From contig NZ_QURL01000003.1 of the NCBI RefSeq assembly GCF_003403015.1, forward strand, positions 496,001-560,000: a stretch of DNA of 64,000 nucleotides. The letters run 5' to 3'. This DNA is from Fulvimarina endophytica. Its GTDB lineage: Bacteria; Pseudomonadota; Alphaproteobacteria; Rhizobiales; Rhizobiaceae. Below the pieces are notes generated by a model. It ran no database searches and was not told the DNA's origin. It worked only from the letters and a program-made list of their open reading frames with translations. The position numbers were made by a program, and so were the translations under genes. Position 1 is the first letter of the stretch. Each line of letters starts with the position of its first letter. Of this stretch, positions 37,939 through 46,942 are shown piece after piece.

Positions 37939-39096
37939 ATGAGCGAAAACGAGCTTGCTCTCGACCGGGTCGAGGATGCGATCGAGGCCATCCGCAACGG
38001 CGAACTCGTCGTCGTGGTGGACGATGCGGACCGGGAGAACGAGGGCGATCTGATCATGGCGGCGTCCAAGGCGACGCCGGAGACCATGGCCTTCATGATC
38101 CGCCATACGAGCGGCATCATCTGCGTGCCGATGACGGGCGAGCGGGCGGAGGAACTCAACCTGCCGCCGATGGTGGCGAACAATCTCGATCCGATGCGCA
38201 CCGCCTTCACGGTCTCGGTCGACTACAAGCACGGCATGACGACGGGCATCTCGGCCGAGGAGCGCAGCAACACGGCGCGCGCTCTCGCCAACGACAACGC
38301 CGCGGCGTCCGATTTCCTGCGGCCGGGCCACATGTTCCCGCTGATCGCGCGCGACGGCGGCGTCCTCACCCGCTCCGGCCACACCGAGGCGGGCTGCGAT
38401 CTCGCCCGGCTCGCGGGTCTTCCCGAGCTGGGTGTTCTTGCCGAAGTGGTCAACGACGACGGCACCGTGATGCGCCTTCCCGAGCTCGTGCCCTTCGCGC
38501 GCAGGAACGGGCTGAGGATCGTCTCCATCGAGGACATGATCGCCTGGCGCGTCAGGCGCGAGAGCTTCGTGACCGCGGTGCGCGAGGAGACCATGGTGAT
38601 CGGCGGGCTGACCGGCCAGATCAGGATCTACGAGACGCCCTTCGACGACCTGCAGCACGTGGTCGCCGTCTTCGGCGACGTGCATGGCGGCGAGCGCGTG
38701 CCCGTGCGCATCCACCGCGAGCAGCCGGTGACCGATCTCTTCGGGCGCACGCGCAATGCGCGCACCTGGGTCGAGATCGCCGTCGACGAGATCGGCTCGA
38801 TCGGGCACGGCGTGCTGATGTTGCTGCGCACGCCCGAGGTCGACGATTTCGACGTGGGCAACCAGGTTCTCGGCGGCATGGGGGGCGGCGAGACGGTCGT
38901 CGACCATGCCGATGGCGAGAAGCACCAGTCGGCCGTCTCGCGGCGCAAGCGCTGGCGCGAGGTCGGGCTCGGAGCCCAGATCCTGCGCGACCTGAAGATC
39001 CGCTCGATCCGCGAGATCGCGAGCCACGAGCGCGCCTATGTGGGCCTCACCGGCTTCGGCATCGAAGTCGCCGGCACGATCCTCGTCAAGGACTGA
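37939..39096 (+). CDS. ribB: 3,4-dihydroxy-2-butanone 4-phosphate synthase with degenerate GTP cyclohydrolase II-like domain
   Basis: 385 aa. The N-terminal RibB domain (about 1-205) has the complete active-site block DDADRENEGDLIMAAS, the loop TGISAEERSNTARAL and RSGHTEAGCDLARLAG. The C-terminal half has the GTP cyclohydrolase II fold, but the zinc cysteines and the G-D-V...C-D-C-G block are replaced by HREQPVTDLFGRTRNARTWV. It should therefore make the four-carbon riboflavin precursor but not the GTP product, like the RibBX-type proteins of alphaproteobacteria. A genuine ribA must be elsewhere. Confidence 0.9.
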   Translation: MSENELALDRVEDAIEAIRNGELVVVVDDADRENEGDLIMAASKATPETMAFMIRHTSGIICVPMTGERAEELNLPPMVANNLDPMRTAFTVSVDYKHGMTTGISAEERSNTARALANDNAAASDFLRPGHMFPLIARDGGVLTRSGHTEAGCDLARLAGLPELGVLAEVVNDDGTVMRLPELVPFARRNGLRIVSIEDMIAWRVRRESFVTAVREETMVIGGLTGQIRIYETPFDDLQHVVAVFGDVHGGERVPVRIHREQPVTDLFGRTRNARTWVEIAVDEIGSIGHGVLMLLRTPEVDDFDVGNQVLGGMGGGETVVDHADGEKHQSAVSRRKRWREVGLGAQILRDLKIRSIREIASHERAYVGLTGFGIEVAGTILVKD

Positions 39097-40003
39097 CGGA
39101 AAGCCCCCGGTCCTCGCGCCCGTTCGCGGACATTACAAGCCCCGGGGATCCGTCGTCCCGTACGGGTGTCCAGACGATGCCGGTTTCGGCGATCGGCTGC
39201 CCGCGCGCTTCGCGTTCGCGCTTCGGCAGGATGTCCATGTTCGGCCAGAGCCCGCTCGACAGCGCCTCGCGATAGCCGGCGGGAAGCCGTGCCGCGGCCA
39301 TGGCGCTCGCCGCCGCCTCGTGGTCGTAGGCGAGCGCGCGGTGCTCGATGCGAAGGCCGCCGTCTTCGGGCGTCATCAGGCTGAACCAGACGCGGGGCGT
39401 GCCGTCATTGGCGGGCATGCCGACGACGCCGGCATTGTGCCAGAGCCGGCCGCCGGCCATGCGGGTGAACGGCAGTCCGCAATGACCGGCGACGACGCCA
39501 TCGGCATTGGTCATTGCGATCTCGGCCTCCGGGCTCGAGGCGAACAGGAAGCGGTTGATCGAGGAGGGGGCGGCATGGACGGCTGCGAGCCGCAAGGTCC
39601 GGCCCCCGCCGATCTCGAAGACGAGGTCGATGCGACGGGGAAGCTCGGCCATCCAGCGCTTCGCGTCCGCGTCGATCCGCGCCTTGGCGAAGGGATACCA
39701 GGCGGCAGACAGCGCGTCGCAGGCCGAGCCCTCGCCGAACCCGCAGCCGCAATCGTCCGCGTCGCCTGCGATCTGCTCCTCGCAATTGCCGGCGACCACG
39801 CGAATGCCGGCCGCGCGGATGAGGTCGACGGTCTCGGCCGGCTCCGCGCAATAGGCGATGACATCGCCGGTGCACAGGATGTGGTCGGGGGAGAGGCCGA
39901 GGGCGCGCGCCTCTTCGAGGACGGCTCGCGTGGCCTGCAGATTGCCATAGGGCCCCCCGAAGACGAGGACCGGACCGCGTGCTGAGATTTCGGGGACGGG
40001 CAT
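39086..40003 (-). CDS. Metallophosphoesterase-like protein with altered first metal motif
   Basis: 305 aa from the ATG at 40003, which has GAGGA 6 nt upstream; ATGs at 40009 and 40021 are alternatives. The calcineurin-like fold is suggested by LCTGDVIAYCAEPAETVDLI, VVAGNCEEQIAG, AAVHAAPSSIN and VVAGHCGLPF. The first metal motif, usually D-x-H-G-N, reads GGPYGN, so the aspartate and histidine are missing, and GNH is GNC. A cysteine pair (DDCGCGFGEG) is an extra feature. It is convergent with ribB, overlapping by 11 nt. The activity is uncertain. Confidence 0.75.
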   Translation of the reverse strand: MPVPEISARGPVLVFGGPYGNLQATRAVLEEARALGLSPDHILCTGDVIAYCAEPAETVDLIRAAGIRVVAGNCEEQIAGDADDCGCGFGEGSACDALSAAWYPFAKARIDADAKRWMAELPRRIDLVFEIGGGRTLRLAAVHAAPSSINRFLFASSPEAEIAMTNADGVVAGHCGLPFTRMAGGRLWHNAGVVGMPANDGTPRVWFSLMTPEDGGLRIEHRALAYDHEAAASAMAAARLPAGYREALSSGLWPNMDILPKREREARGQPIAETGIVWTPVRDDGSPGLVMSANGREDRGLSVSP

Positions 40004-40207
40004 TGCCATTCCTCGTGTCATTCCCGGTCGTCTCTTCGAAGGATCGGCTACAGGCGGGCGAATCTGGCAGAGCCCCGCACGAAGGTCGATCGAATGGGCG
40101 ATCCGATCACGGGAAGGTGATCGTCCCGATTGTTATCGAAACCGGCCATCGGTTCGAACCTTCGGGCAGACCCAAGTCGAAACCCGAGATCCATGCACAG
40201 GACGCCC

Positions 40208-41125
40208 ATGACCCGACCGCTCACCCGCCGCGCCTTCCAGACACGCATCGCGCGCCTCCTCACGGGCCTGTCGGTTCTGACCCTTGCGGCCGGGCTGATG
40301 CCCGCATCCTCGGCCCATGCCCAGGACGGCGGATCGGACGAGCCCCTGCGCTTCGCCGTCGGGCCGTTCCAGCCGACCGCGAGCGACACACGCACTGCCT
40401 ACGAGCCGTTCTTCAAGCATATCGCGGACGAACTCGGCCGGGACTACGAGCTGACGGTGACGAACGACTGGGCCGGCATCGCGATCGCGCTCGCCAACGA
40501 ACAGGTGGATATCGCCTGGATGGGGCCGTGGGGCTATGTCCTGGCCAATAACGAGGGCGGCGCGGAGGCGATCGCGACTGTGAAATACGACGGCAAGCCG
40601 ACCTATCACGCGATCATCCTCGCCAATGCCGAGAAGGAGATCGGGACCTTCCCGGCGGATGCTAAGGGCATGAGCATCTCCTTCGCCGATGTGGGATCGA
40701 CCTCGGGCTGGCTGATCCCGACCTACTGGTTCCAGACGCAGGGCATCGATCCGAAGACCTTCTTCCAGTACCGCGAGGGCGCCTCCCATGCCGCCAACGA
40801 GATCGCCGTCTCGGACGGGCAGACGGATCTCGCCACCGATTACGACCGCAACCGGAACGTGATGGTGGAGAGCGGAGCCGTCGATCCGGATGCCGCCAAG
40901 GTTGTCTGGACCTCCGATCCGCTGCCCAACGATCCGCTCGTCGTGCGCAAGGACTTCGATCCCGCGCTGACGCAGAAGATCCGGGAGATCGTCACCGCGA
41001 TCACGCCCGAGGAAGCGAAGACCATCATGCCCGAGCACTACACGGGCTGGGTCGCGGCCGATCATTCCAGCTACCGGATGATCGAGGACGCCGGGCTCGC
41101 CGTCGGCAAGCTCCAGAAGAGGTGA
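40208..41125 (+). CDS. phnD: Phosphonate/phosphite-type ABC transporter substrate-binding protein
   Basis: 305 aa from the ATG at 40208; an ATG at 40193 is an alternative. A Tat-like or Sec signal (LTRRAFQTRIARLLTGLSVL, cut near AHAQ) precedes the PhnD-family binding domain (RFAVGPFQPTASDTRTAYEP, IAWMGPWGYVLA, SFADVGSTSGWLIPTYW). It captures phosphonate, phosphite or a related P compound. It is the first of phnD-phnE-phnC, joined by 4-nt overlaps. Confidence 0.9.
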   Translation: MTRPLTRRAFQTRIARLLTGLSVLTLAAGLMPASSAHAQDGGSDEPLRFAVGPFQPTASDTRTAYEPFFKHIADELGRDYELTVTNDWAGIAIALANEQVDIAWMGPWGYVLANNEGGAEAIATVKYDGKPTYHAIILANAEKEIGTFPADAKGMSISFADVGSTSGWLIPTYWFQTQGIDPKTFFQYREGASHAANEIAVSDGQTDLATDYDRNRNVMVESGAVDPDAAKVVWTSDPLPNDPLVVRKDFDPALTQKIREIVTAITPEEAKTIMPEHYTGWVAADHSSYRMIEDAGLAVGKLQKR

Positions 41126-41931
41126 GCCTCGCGACCTCCCGTTCGAGCCTCCTTCCGCGCAAGGAGCGCAGCCTTGCGGCCCGTCTGCGCTTTTCGGGCG
41201 GGCTCGTGCTCGTCGTCCTGTTCTATGCGGTCTGCCTGCATTATTCGCAGGTCGACCTCTCGGCTCTATGGAAGGGGCTTCCCCGGTTGTGGACCTGGAC
41301 GAGCCGGGCTTGGCCGCTCGACTTCTCCGAATATCCGGTGCTTTTGCAGCGCGCGGCCGAGACGGTCGCCATGGCGACCATCGGGACGACGCTCGGCGCC
41401 CTCATCGCCGTGCCGCTCTGCCTGATGGCCGCGCGCAACACCTCGGCGGGCGGCTGGGTCTACTACCCGGCCCGGTTCCTCCTCAATCTCCTGCGCGGCA
41501 TCGACGTCTTCGTCTTCGCGATCATCTTCGTGGCGGCCGTGGGGCTTGGCCCCTTCGCCGGCGTCCTCGGCGTCGGCCTGCACACCGCCGGCTCCATCGC
41601 CAAGCTGTGGTCCGAGGCGATCGAGACGGCGGCGCCGGGGCCGATCGAGGCGGCGACCATGAGCGGGGCGAGCCGTCTGAAGATCGTCTCCTTCGCCCTC
41701 GTCCCCGACGTTCTGCCGAGTCTCGCCTCGACGATCCTCTACATGTGGGAATTCAACGTGCGCGCCTCCACGGTGCTCGGCATCGTCGGGGCCGGCGGCA
41801 TCGGGCAGGAGCTGAAGAACAGCGTCGACCTCCTGATGTTCGACCGCGTCTTCGCGATCATCCTCATCATTCTCGCAATGGTCACCGTCATCGACCAGAT
41901 CAGCGCGTTTGCGCGCCGACGCCTCGCATGA
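41122..41931 (+). CDS. phnE: Phosphonate-type ABC transporter permease
   Basis: 269 aa from a GTG overlapping the phnD stop. Six membrane segments are predicted. The EAA-like loop (PGPIEAATMSGASRLKIVSF) and the C-terminal STVLGIVGAGGIGQELKNSV are PhnE signatures. It forms the channel for the PhnD-bound ligand. Confidence 0.92.
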   Translation: MSLATSRSSLLPRKERSLAARLRFSGGLVLVVLFYAVCLHYSQVDLSALWKGLPRLWTWTSRAWPLDFSEYPVLLQRAAETVAMATIGTTLGALIAVPLCLMAARNTSAGGWVYYPARFLLNLLRGIDVFVFAIIFVAAVGLGPFAGVLGVGLHTAGSIAKLWSEAIETAAPGPIEAATMSGASRLKIVSFALVPDVLPSLASTILYMWEFNVRASTVLGIVGAGGIGQELKNSVDLLMFDRVFAIILIILAMVTVIDQISAFARRRLA

Positions 41932-42800
41932 GGGTCGCGGCGGCAAAAGGGAAGGGAGAGCCTGCGGCGCTCGAAGCCGAGGGGCTGTGGAAGCGCTTCG
42001 GCGAGCGCCAGGTGCTCCGCGGCGCTTCGCTCGAGGTCGCGGCGGGCGAGTTCGTGGCTCTGCTCGGCCCGAGCGGGGCCGGCAAGTCGACGCTGTTTCG
42101 CTGCCTCACCCGTCTTGAGGAACCCGACAAGGGCACGATCCGCATCGCGGGGCACCCCTTTCACGATCTTTACGGCCGCAGGCTCGCCGATGCCCGGCGC
42201 TCGGTCGGCGTCGTCTTCCAGCAGTTCAACCTGGTGCGCCGCCTTTCGGCCCTCGACAACGTTCTCGCCGGACGCCTCGCGACGACGCCGTTCTGGCGCG
42301 TCGCCTTGCGCCGTTTCACGGAGGAGGACCGGGAGCGCGCCGCCCTTGCGCTCGATCGCGTGGGTCTCTTGCCGCAGGCTCATCAGCGCGCCGATACCCT
42401 GTCGGGCGGCCAGCAGCAGCGGGTGGCGATCGCCCGCGCGATCGCTCAGGGGAGCCGGGTTCTCCTCGCCGACGAGCCGGTGGCGAGCCTCGATCCGGCG
42501 AACGCGCGCCGGGTTCTGGGACTGATGCGCGAGCTTGGCCGCGAGACGGGCCTTGCCGTCCTGTGCACCCTCCACCAGCCCGATCTCGCCCACGAATTCG
42601 GCGATCGCATCCTGCGGATGGAAGGGGGGCGGGTCGTGCCGGACCGGTCGGGGGCAGACTTTGGTGTCGCAGCTCCCGTGGGTTTCTTGGGAGAGCCGGA
42701 CTATGAGCCTGGGGGTGAGCCGGAGGATGCGTGCGAAGAGGGGGGCCGGGGATCCGGTCGCGTTCTCGCCCTAAAGGGCGCGAGGCCGCTCCTCAGATAG
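41928..42800 (+). CDS. phnC: Phosphonate-type ABC transporter ATP-binding protein
   Basis: 290 aa from the ATG overlapping the phnE stop. Walker A is GPSGAGKST, the Q-loop is in VFQQFNLVRRLSALDNVLAG, the signature is LSGGQQQR and Walker B is VLLADEPVASLD. The last 40 residues are a Gly/Glu-rich extension not typical of PhnC. No C-P lyase, phosphonatase or ptxD gene is present, so the ligand could be phosphite, a phosphonate used elsewhere, or another compound. Confidence 0.92.
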   Translation: MRVAAAKGKGEPAALEAEGLWKRFGERQVLRGASLEVAAGEFVALLGPSGAGKSTLFRCLTRLEEPDKGTIRIAGHPFHDLYGRRLADARRSVGVVFQQFNLVRRLSALDNVLAGRLATTPFWRVALRRFTEEDRERAALALDRVGLLPQAHQRADTLSGGQQQRVAIARAIAQGSRVLLADEPVASLDPANARRVLGLMRELGRETGLAVLCTLHQPDLAHEFGDRILRMEGGRVVPDRSGADFGVAAPVGFLGEPDYEPGGEPEDACEEGGRGSGRVLALKGARPLLR

Positions 42801-42840
42801 GTGCGCCGGAGCTGCGGGCGCGTGGCCGGTCTGACCCGTA

Positions 42841-43614
42841 TCACCCCTTGCGAGGTGTTCGCCCGGTGGCCGGCGGACCTGCCCAGCGCCACAGCCGGTC
42901 TTCGCCGAAGGGCAGGACGAGAAAGAACATCTCCAGAATGCCGAGCGCGAGGAGAGCGCCGAGAAGCGCGGCCGCGACCGCTTCGGCCTCGTCCGTCGCC
43001 GAGACGCTCCGGTTCATCGACACGATCGCGGCCGGCAGGATGAGGTTGACCGTCAGGGGAAAGAGCGGGCTCACGCGATCCCTTCGGAAATAGGTGGCGA
43101 GATAGCGAAGGCGGGGCGGAACGAGGCCGGTGGGCGCATGGGGCGCGCCGAGGAAGAGGTTGATCTCGGCGAGCACCCGCAGGCCCCAGAGAAGAAGGAA
43201 CGACCAGAGCGCCATGGCCTCGGCGCCGGCAAGCGTTGAAAGGGCGAGAAGTGCGGCGGTGAGGGCGAGGGCGAGATGCCGGTCGCTTACCGTCGCCGCG
43301 GCCTCGCGAAACGTCGCATGGCGCCATCCGGGCGCGGCCTCGCGCCTCGGGCCGGTGAGCCAGCCGGCGAGAAACAGGAGTTCGTGCAGGCCCCAGAGCG
43401 TCAGGCCCGAGAGAAAGCCGAGCTTGACGCGGGTCGCCTCGTCGAGGCCGGGAGCGGGCGCGGCGAGAAGAAGGGCGAGGACGAGGAGCGCGCAGAGGAG
43501 ACCGGCAAAGCCGTGGCCGCCCGGTGCAAACCGCCTGACCGCGAGAAGGATCAGCCCGGTGGAGAGCCACCACAGGAGGACGACGGCAGCGAAGCCGGCG
43601 AGGAGGGTCGTCAT
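42841..43614 (-). CDS. puhE: PuhE-like photosynthetic complex assembly protein (DUF3623)
   Basis: 257 aa with about seven membrane segments. DUF3623 landmarks are LLWWLSTGLILLAVRR at the N-terminus, LAEINLFLGAPHAPTGLVPP, then LATYFRRDRVSPLFPLTVNL and LVLPFGEDRLWRWAGPP near the C-terminus. PuhE is normally part of the puh cluster, which assembles the reaction centre of purple and aerobic phototrophs. Here no other photosynthesis gene is adjacent, so it is an orphan member of a split cluster, a remnant, or a repurposed homologue. Confidence 0.82.
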   Translation of the reverse strand: MTTLLAGFAAVVLLWWLSTGLILLAVRRFAPGGHGFAGLLCALLVLALLLAAPAPGLDEATRVKLGFLSGLTLWGLHELLFLAGWLTGPRREAAPGWRHATFREAAATVSDRHLALALTAALLALSTLAGAEAMALWSFLLLWGLRVLAEINLFLGAPHAPTGLVPPRLRYLATYFRRDRVSPLFPLTVNLILPAAIVSMNRSVSATDEAEAVAAALLGALLALGILEMFFLVLPFGEDRLWRWAGPPATGRTPRKG

Positions 43615-44133
43615 CGCCCAGCCTTCGCCAGCGCGGCCGTGCACTGCCCGAAGGGGGCTTCAAGGACCCGTGCGACCCGGTGGATGCGCGATGGCGGTTC
43701 GCATGGCGACGGCGCGCGCATCCGGGGGCGTCTCATGGAATATCGCGGAGGATCTGCCGGACGAGGTGATGGCGGGCCCTTGGGACGGCGGAGGGACGGG
43801 GCTTCTTGCGGCACGGACTTCGTCCCCTTGCTTGCGCGTTCGTCTGCCGTCGCACGCGATTTCGAAGAGAGACGTAATGATATAACATAACTATCGCGCA
43901 AGCTACAGGGTGGCCGCTGTTTTCGATCACACCTGTCGTTGCGGTGGACACGCGCCGGAGCCGTTCCTAGCCCGGTGCATTGACAGGCTCTCTTACGGTC
44001 TAAACCCAAGCTACACAGGCTTTTGCGCCTTCTCGCGCTGAAACATTAATCTTGAGATTTCCGATCTTGTTTTTGAACGGGTGCGGCAGTAGGCAAAGCC
44101 CGCTTCACACGACTCAAGAGAGGGATGGGACCC
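43615..44133. other. Divergent intergenic region between puhE and the metal ABC operon
   Basis: About 519 bp without a supported gene. It contains an AT-rich palindrome (43874-43891) and a possible -35 (TTGACA, 43980-43985) with a weak TCTAAA or TAAACC downstream. No cobalamin riboswitch core was found before the ABC genes. Confidence 0.5.
43874..43891. promoter_or_regulatory. Zur-like palindrome upstream of the metal ABC operon
   Basis: GTAATGATATAACATAAC matches its own reverse complement at 14 of 18 positions and contains the half-site TATAACAT, characteristic of proteobacterial Zur (zinc uptake regulator) boxes built on ATGTTATA/TATAACAT arms. It is 242 nt upstream of the binding-protein gene and 259 nt upstream of puhE, so either could be the target. 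A Fur-family site of another type is possible. Confidence 0.5.
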
Positions 44134-45144
44134 ATGCCGAACGGAAGATTGATCGCCCTGTGCGCCCTCGCGGGCGCCCTGTTCTGCACCTCGGCTCAGG
44201 CCGAGCCGACGCAGTATCCGCTGACGATCGAGAACTGCGGACGCGAGATCACCTTCGAAAAGGCGCCCGAGCGCACGGTGGCGCTCGGACAGAACACCGC
44301 CGAAGTCCTCTACCTCCTCGGCCTCGAGGACCACATGGTCGGCACCGCCTTCTGGCCGAACCGGGTTCTGCCGCAGCTGAAGGAGGCCAATGACAAGGTC
44401 GAGACCCTGTCGGTCGAGTTCCCCTCGCTGGAATCGGTCCTCGCCAAGCAGCCCGATTTCGTCGCCGCCATGCTGGTGACGCTGATGGGCCCCGACAGCA
44501 AGGTGGCCAAGCGCGACGATTTCGAAAGCCTCGGCATCCCGACCTATCTCTCGCCCAGCGCCTGCAGCGTGGAAGAGGACGCCAAGGACGTCTACGGCCG
44601 GCGCGACACCCTGTGGAACATGGACCTCCTCTACAAGGAGATCCGGGACATGGCGAAGATCTTCGACGTCGCCGATCGCGGCGAGGAGGTCATCGCCGAC
44701 TTCAAGGCGCGCGAAGCCGCCCTTCGCGAGGAATTCGCCAAGCGCGACGACCTCACCTTCCTCTTCTGGTTCTCCAGTCCCTCTCCCGCCGACGACGCCT
44801 ATCTGGCGGGCGGAAACGGTCCGTCCGGCTATATCGCCGATCTCCTCGGCGGTTCCAATGCCATCAAGACGACCAGCGAATGGCCTTCGCTCGGATGGGA
44901 GGGCATCATCGCCGCCGATCCCACCGTCATCGTCGCCACGCAGGTCGACCGCAAGCGTTGGGATCTCGACGAGGCCAAGAACAAGATCGAGTTCCTGACC
45001 ACCGATCCGACCGTCAGCCAGATGCGGGCGGTGAAGGAAGGCCACATCTTCACGATGAGCGGCGCGGCAACCAATGCCAGCATCCAGACGCTCTACGGGG
45101 CCGAGCAGCTGGCCGAACAGCTGCGGGCCAGCGACCTCAAGTGA
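44134..45144 (+). CDS. FecB/FepB-type metal or metal-chelate ABC transporter substrate-binding protein
   Basis: 336 aa from the ATG at 44134, with AGAGGG about 9 nt upstream; an ATG at 44125 would add 3 residues. A signal peptide ends at SAQAEP. The TroA-like fold of the siderophore/cobalamin class is shown by ITFEKAPERTVALGQNTAEV, the conserved SLESVLAKQPDFV and VREGHIFTM-like VKEGHIFTM. It is the first of four genes joined by 4-nt overlaps. Ligands of this class include iron-siderophores, haem, cobalamin and other metal complexes; sequence alone does not choose. Confidence 0.88.
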   Translation: MPNGRLIALCALAGALFCTSAQAEPTQYPLTIENCGREITFEKAPERTVALGQNTAEVLYLLGLEDHMVGTAFWPNRVLPQLKEANDKVETLSVEFPSLESVLAKQPDFVAAMLVTLMGPDSKVAKRDDFESLGIPTYLSPSACSVEEDAKDVYGRRDTLWNMDLLYKEIRDMAKIFDVADRGEEVIADFKAREAALREEFAKRDDLTFLFWFSSPSPADDAYLAGGNGPSGYIADLLGGSNAIKTTSEWPSLGWEGIIAADPTVIVATQVDRKRWDLDEAKNKIEFLTTDPTVSQMRAVKEGHIFTMSGAATNASIQTLYGAEQLAEQLRASDLK

Positions 45145-46184
45145 CCGTGCATTCCGGCGACGCATGGGAACGGCCGGGCCGCCTCGCAGCGGTCCTCGTG
45201 CTCGTTCTCGTCGTCCTCGCCTTCGTCGTCGCGCTGGCGACCGCGATCGGTGACTTCCATATCGATCTTGGGACGGTGGTCCTCGCGGTCACCAATCGCC
45301 TGGGGCTGACCTCGGCAAACGTCAACGCGCTTCAGGAAAGCGTCGTCTGGGACCTGCGTCTCAGCCGCGCCCTCGTCGCGGCGCTCGCCGGTGCCGGCCT
45401 CGCGCTGTGCGGGGCTATCCTCCAGGCGCTCCTGCGCAATCCGCTGGCCGAGCCCTTCGTGCTGGGTGTCTCGGCCGGCGCCTCGACGGGCGCGGTCTGC
45501 GTCATCGTGCTCGGCATCGGCGCGGGCGGCCTGTCGCTCTCCATGGGTGCCTTCGCAGGCGCCTTCGCGGCCTTCGGGCTCGTGGCGGCGCTCTCCAACG
45601 GGGCGACCAGCGGCCCGAACCATACGATCCTCGCGGGCGTTGCGACGGCACAGCTCTTCAACGCGCTCACCTCCTATATCGTCACCACCTCGGGCAACGC
45701 CCAGCAGGCGCGCGACGTCATGTTCTGGCTGCTCGGCAGCTTCGGCGGCGTGCGCTGGCCGGACTTCTACCTTCTCCTCGGCGTGGTTCTGGCTGGCCTC
45801 CTCGTCTGCCTCATGATGGCGCGCGCGCTCGACGCCTTCACTTTCGGCGACGAGGACGCGGCCTCTCTCGGCGTGCCGGTCGGCCGCATCCGCCTCATCC
45901 TCTTCGCGGTCACCGCCCTCGTCACCGCGACCATCGTCAGCATGGTCGGGGCGATCGGCTTCGTCGGGCTCGTCGTGCCCCATGCGGCCCGCTATGTGGT
46001 GGGGCCGATGCATCTGCGCCTTCTGCCCGCCTGCGCGGCCGTCGGCGCCGTCTTCATGGTGCTCGCCGATATCGCCTCGCGCGTCGTCGCCGAGCAGCAG
46101 ACCGTGCCGATCGGCGTCGTCACCGCACTGGTCGGCGTGCCCTTCTTCGCCCTCATCCTCTATCGCTCGCGGCCGCAATCATGA
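45141..46184 (+). CDS. FecCD-family metal-chelate ABC transporter permease
   Basis: 347 aa from a GTG overlapping the preceding stop. About ten membrane segments. FecCD signatures are LRLSRALVAALAGAGLALCG, LRNPLAEPFVLGVSAGAS and GAIGFVGLVVPHAARYVVGP. It is a single permease gene, so the channel is probably a homodimer, as in BtuC or FhuB-like halves. Confidence 0.92.
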   Translation: MTVHSGDAWERPGRLAAVLVLVLVVLAFVVALATAIGDFHIDLGTVVLAVTNRLGLTSANVNALQESVVWDLRLSRALVAALAGAGLALCGAILQALLRNPLAEPFVLGVSAGASTGAVCVIVLGIGAGGLSLSMGAFAGAFAAFGLVAALSNGATSGPNHTILAGVATAQLFNALTSYIVTTSGNAQQARDVMFWLLGSFGGVRWPDFYLLLGVVLAGLLVCLMMARALDAFTFGDEDAASLGVPVGRIRLILFAVTALVTATIVSMVGAIGFVGLVVPHAARYVVGPMHLRLLPACAAVGAVFMVLADIASRVVAEQQTVPIGVVTALVGVPFFALILYRSRPQS

Positions 46185-46942
46185 GTGTCCTTGCCAGAGA
46201 CCTGTCCTGGGGCGTCGGTCAGAAGACCATCGTCACCGGCATCTCCCTTTCGGTGAAGGAGGGCGAGACGCTCGGCCTCATCGGCCCGAACGGATCGGGC
46301 AAGTCCTCGCTCCTGCGCCTGATCGCGGGGCTGAGGCGTCCGCGTTCGGGCACGGTGGAGATCAACGGACGCGACATTTCGGGCGTCAGCCGCCGCAGTC
46401 TCGCCCGCGAGGTCGCCTTCGTCCAGCAGAGCGCCTCGACCGAGACCAGCGTCTCGGTCCGCGACGTGGTCAAGCTCGGCCGCACGCCCCACCGCTCGGC
46501 GCTGGCCGGCTGGTCGAGGGAGGACGAGGACGCCGTTCGCGGCGCGCTCGAACGCGTCGACATGGCGGGGCACAGCAGCCAGGCCTGGCAGACCCTTTCG
46601 GGCGGCGAGCGCCAGCGCGTCCACATTGCCCGCGCGCTCGCCCAGACGCCGAACGTGATGTTCCTCGACGAGCCGACCAACCATCTCGACATCCACCACC
46701 AGATCGAGATCCTGCGCATGGTGCGCGATCTCGACCTCACCAGCATCGTCGCGCTTCACGATCTCAATCTGGCGGCCATGTTCTGCGACCGGATCATGGT
46801 GATGCAGGGCGGGACGGCGGTCGCCTGCGGAACGCCCGAAGAGGTGCTGACCGCGCCGCTCCTGCGCCGGGTCTTCCGCGTCGATGCCGAGATCAGCTGC
46901 GAGGCATCCTGCGGGCGCCCGCACATCCGGTTCGCCCTGTGA
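46181..46942 (+). CDS. FecE-type metal-chelate ABC transporter ATP-binding protein
   Basis: 253 aa from the ATG overlapping the permease stop. Walker A is GPNGSGKSS, the Q-loop is in VAFVQQSASTETSVSVRDVV, the ABC signature is LSGGERQR, Walker B is VMFLDEPTNHLDI, and the switch histidine is in ALHDLNLAAMFCD. The C-terminus has a cysteine pair (ISCEASCGRPH), unusual for this family. Confidence 0.93.
   Translation: MSVLARDLSWGVGQKTIVTGISLSVKEGETLGLIGPNGSGKSSLLRLIAGLRRPRSGTVEINGRDISGVSRRSLAREVAFVQQSASTETSVSVRDVVKLGRTPHRSALAGWSREDEDAVRGALERVDMAGHSSQAWQTLSGGERQRVHIARALAQTPNVMFLDEPTNHLDIHHQIEILRMVRDLDLTSIVALHDLNLAAMFCDRIMVMQGGTAVACGTPEEVLTAPLLRRVFRVDAEISCEASCGRPHIRFAL

Noticed and set aside
43892..44133. 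Cobalamin riboswitch before the FecB-type gene
   Set aside because: No B12-box-like core or companion stems were found, so cobalamin-specific uptake was not assigned.
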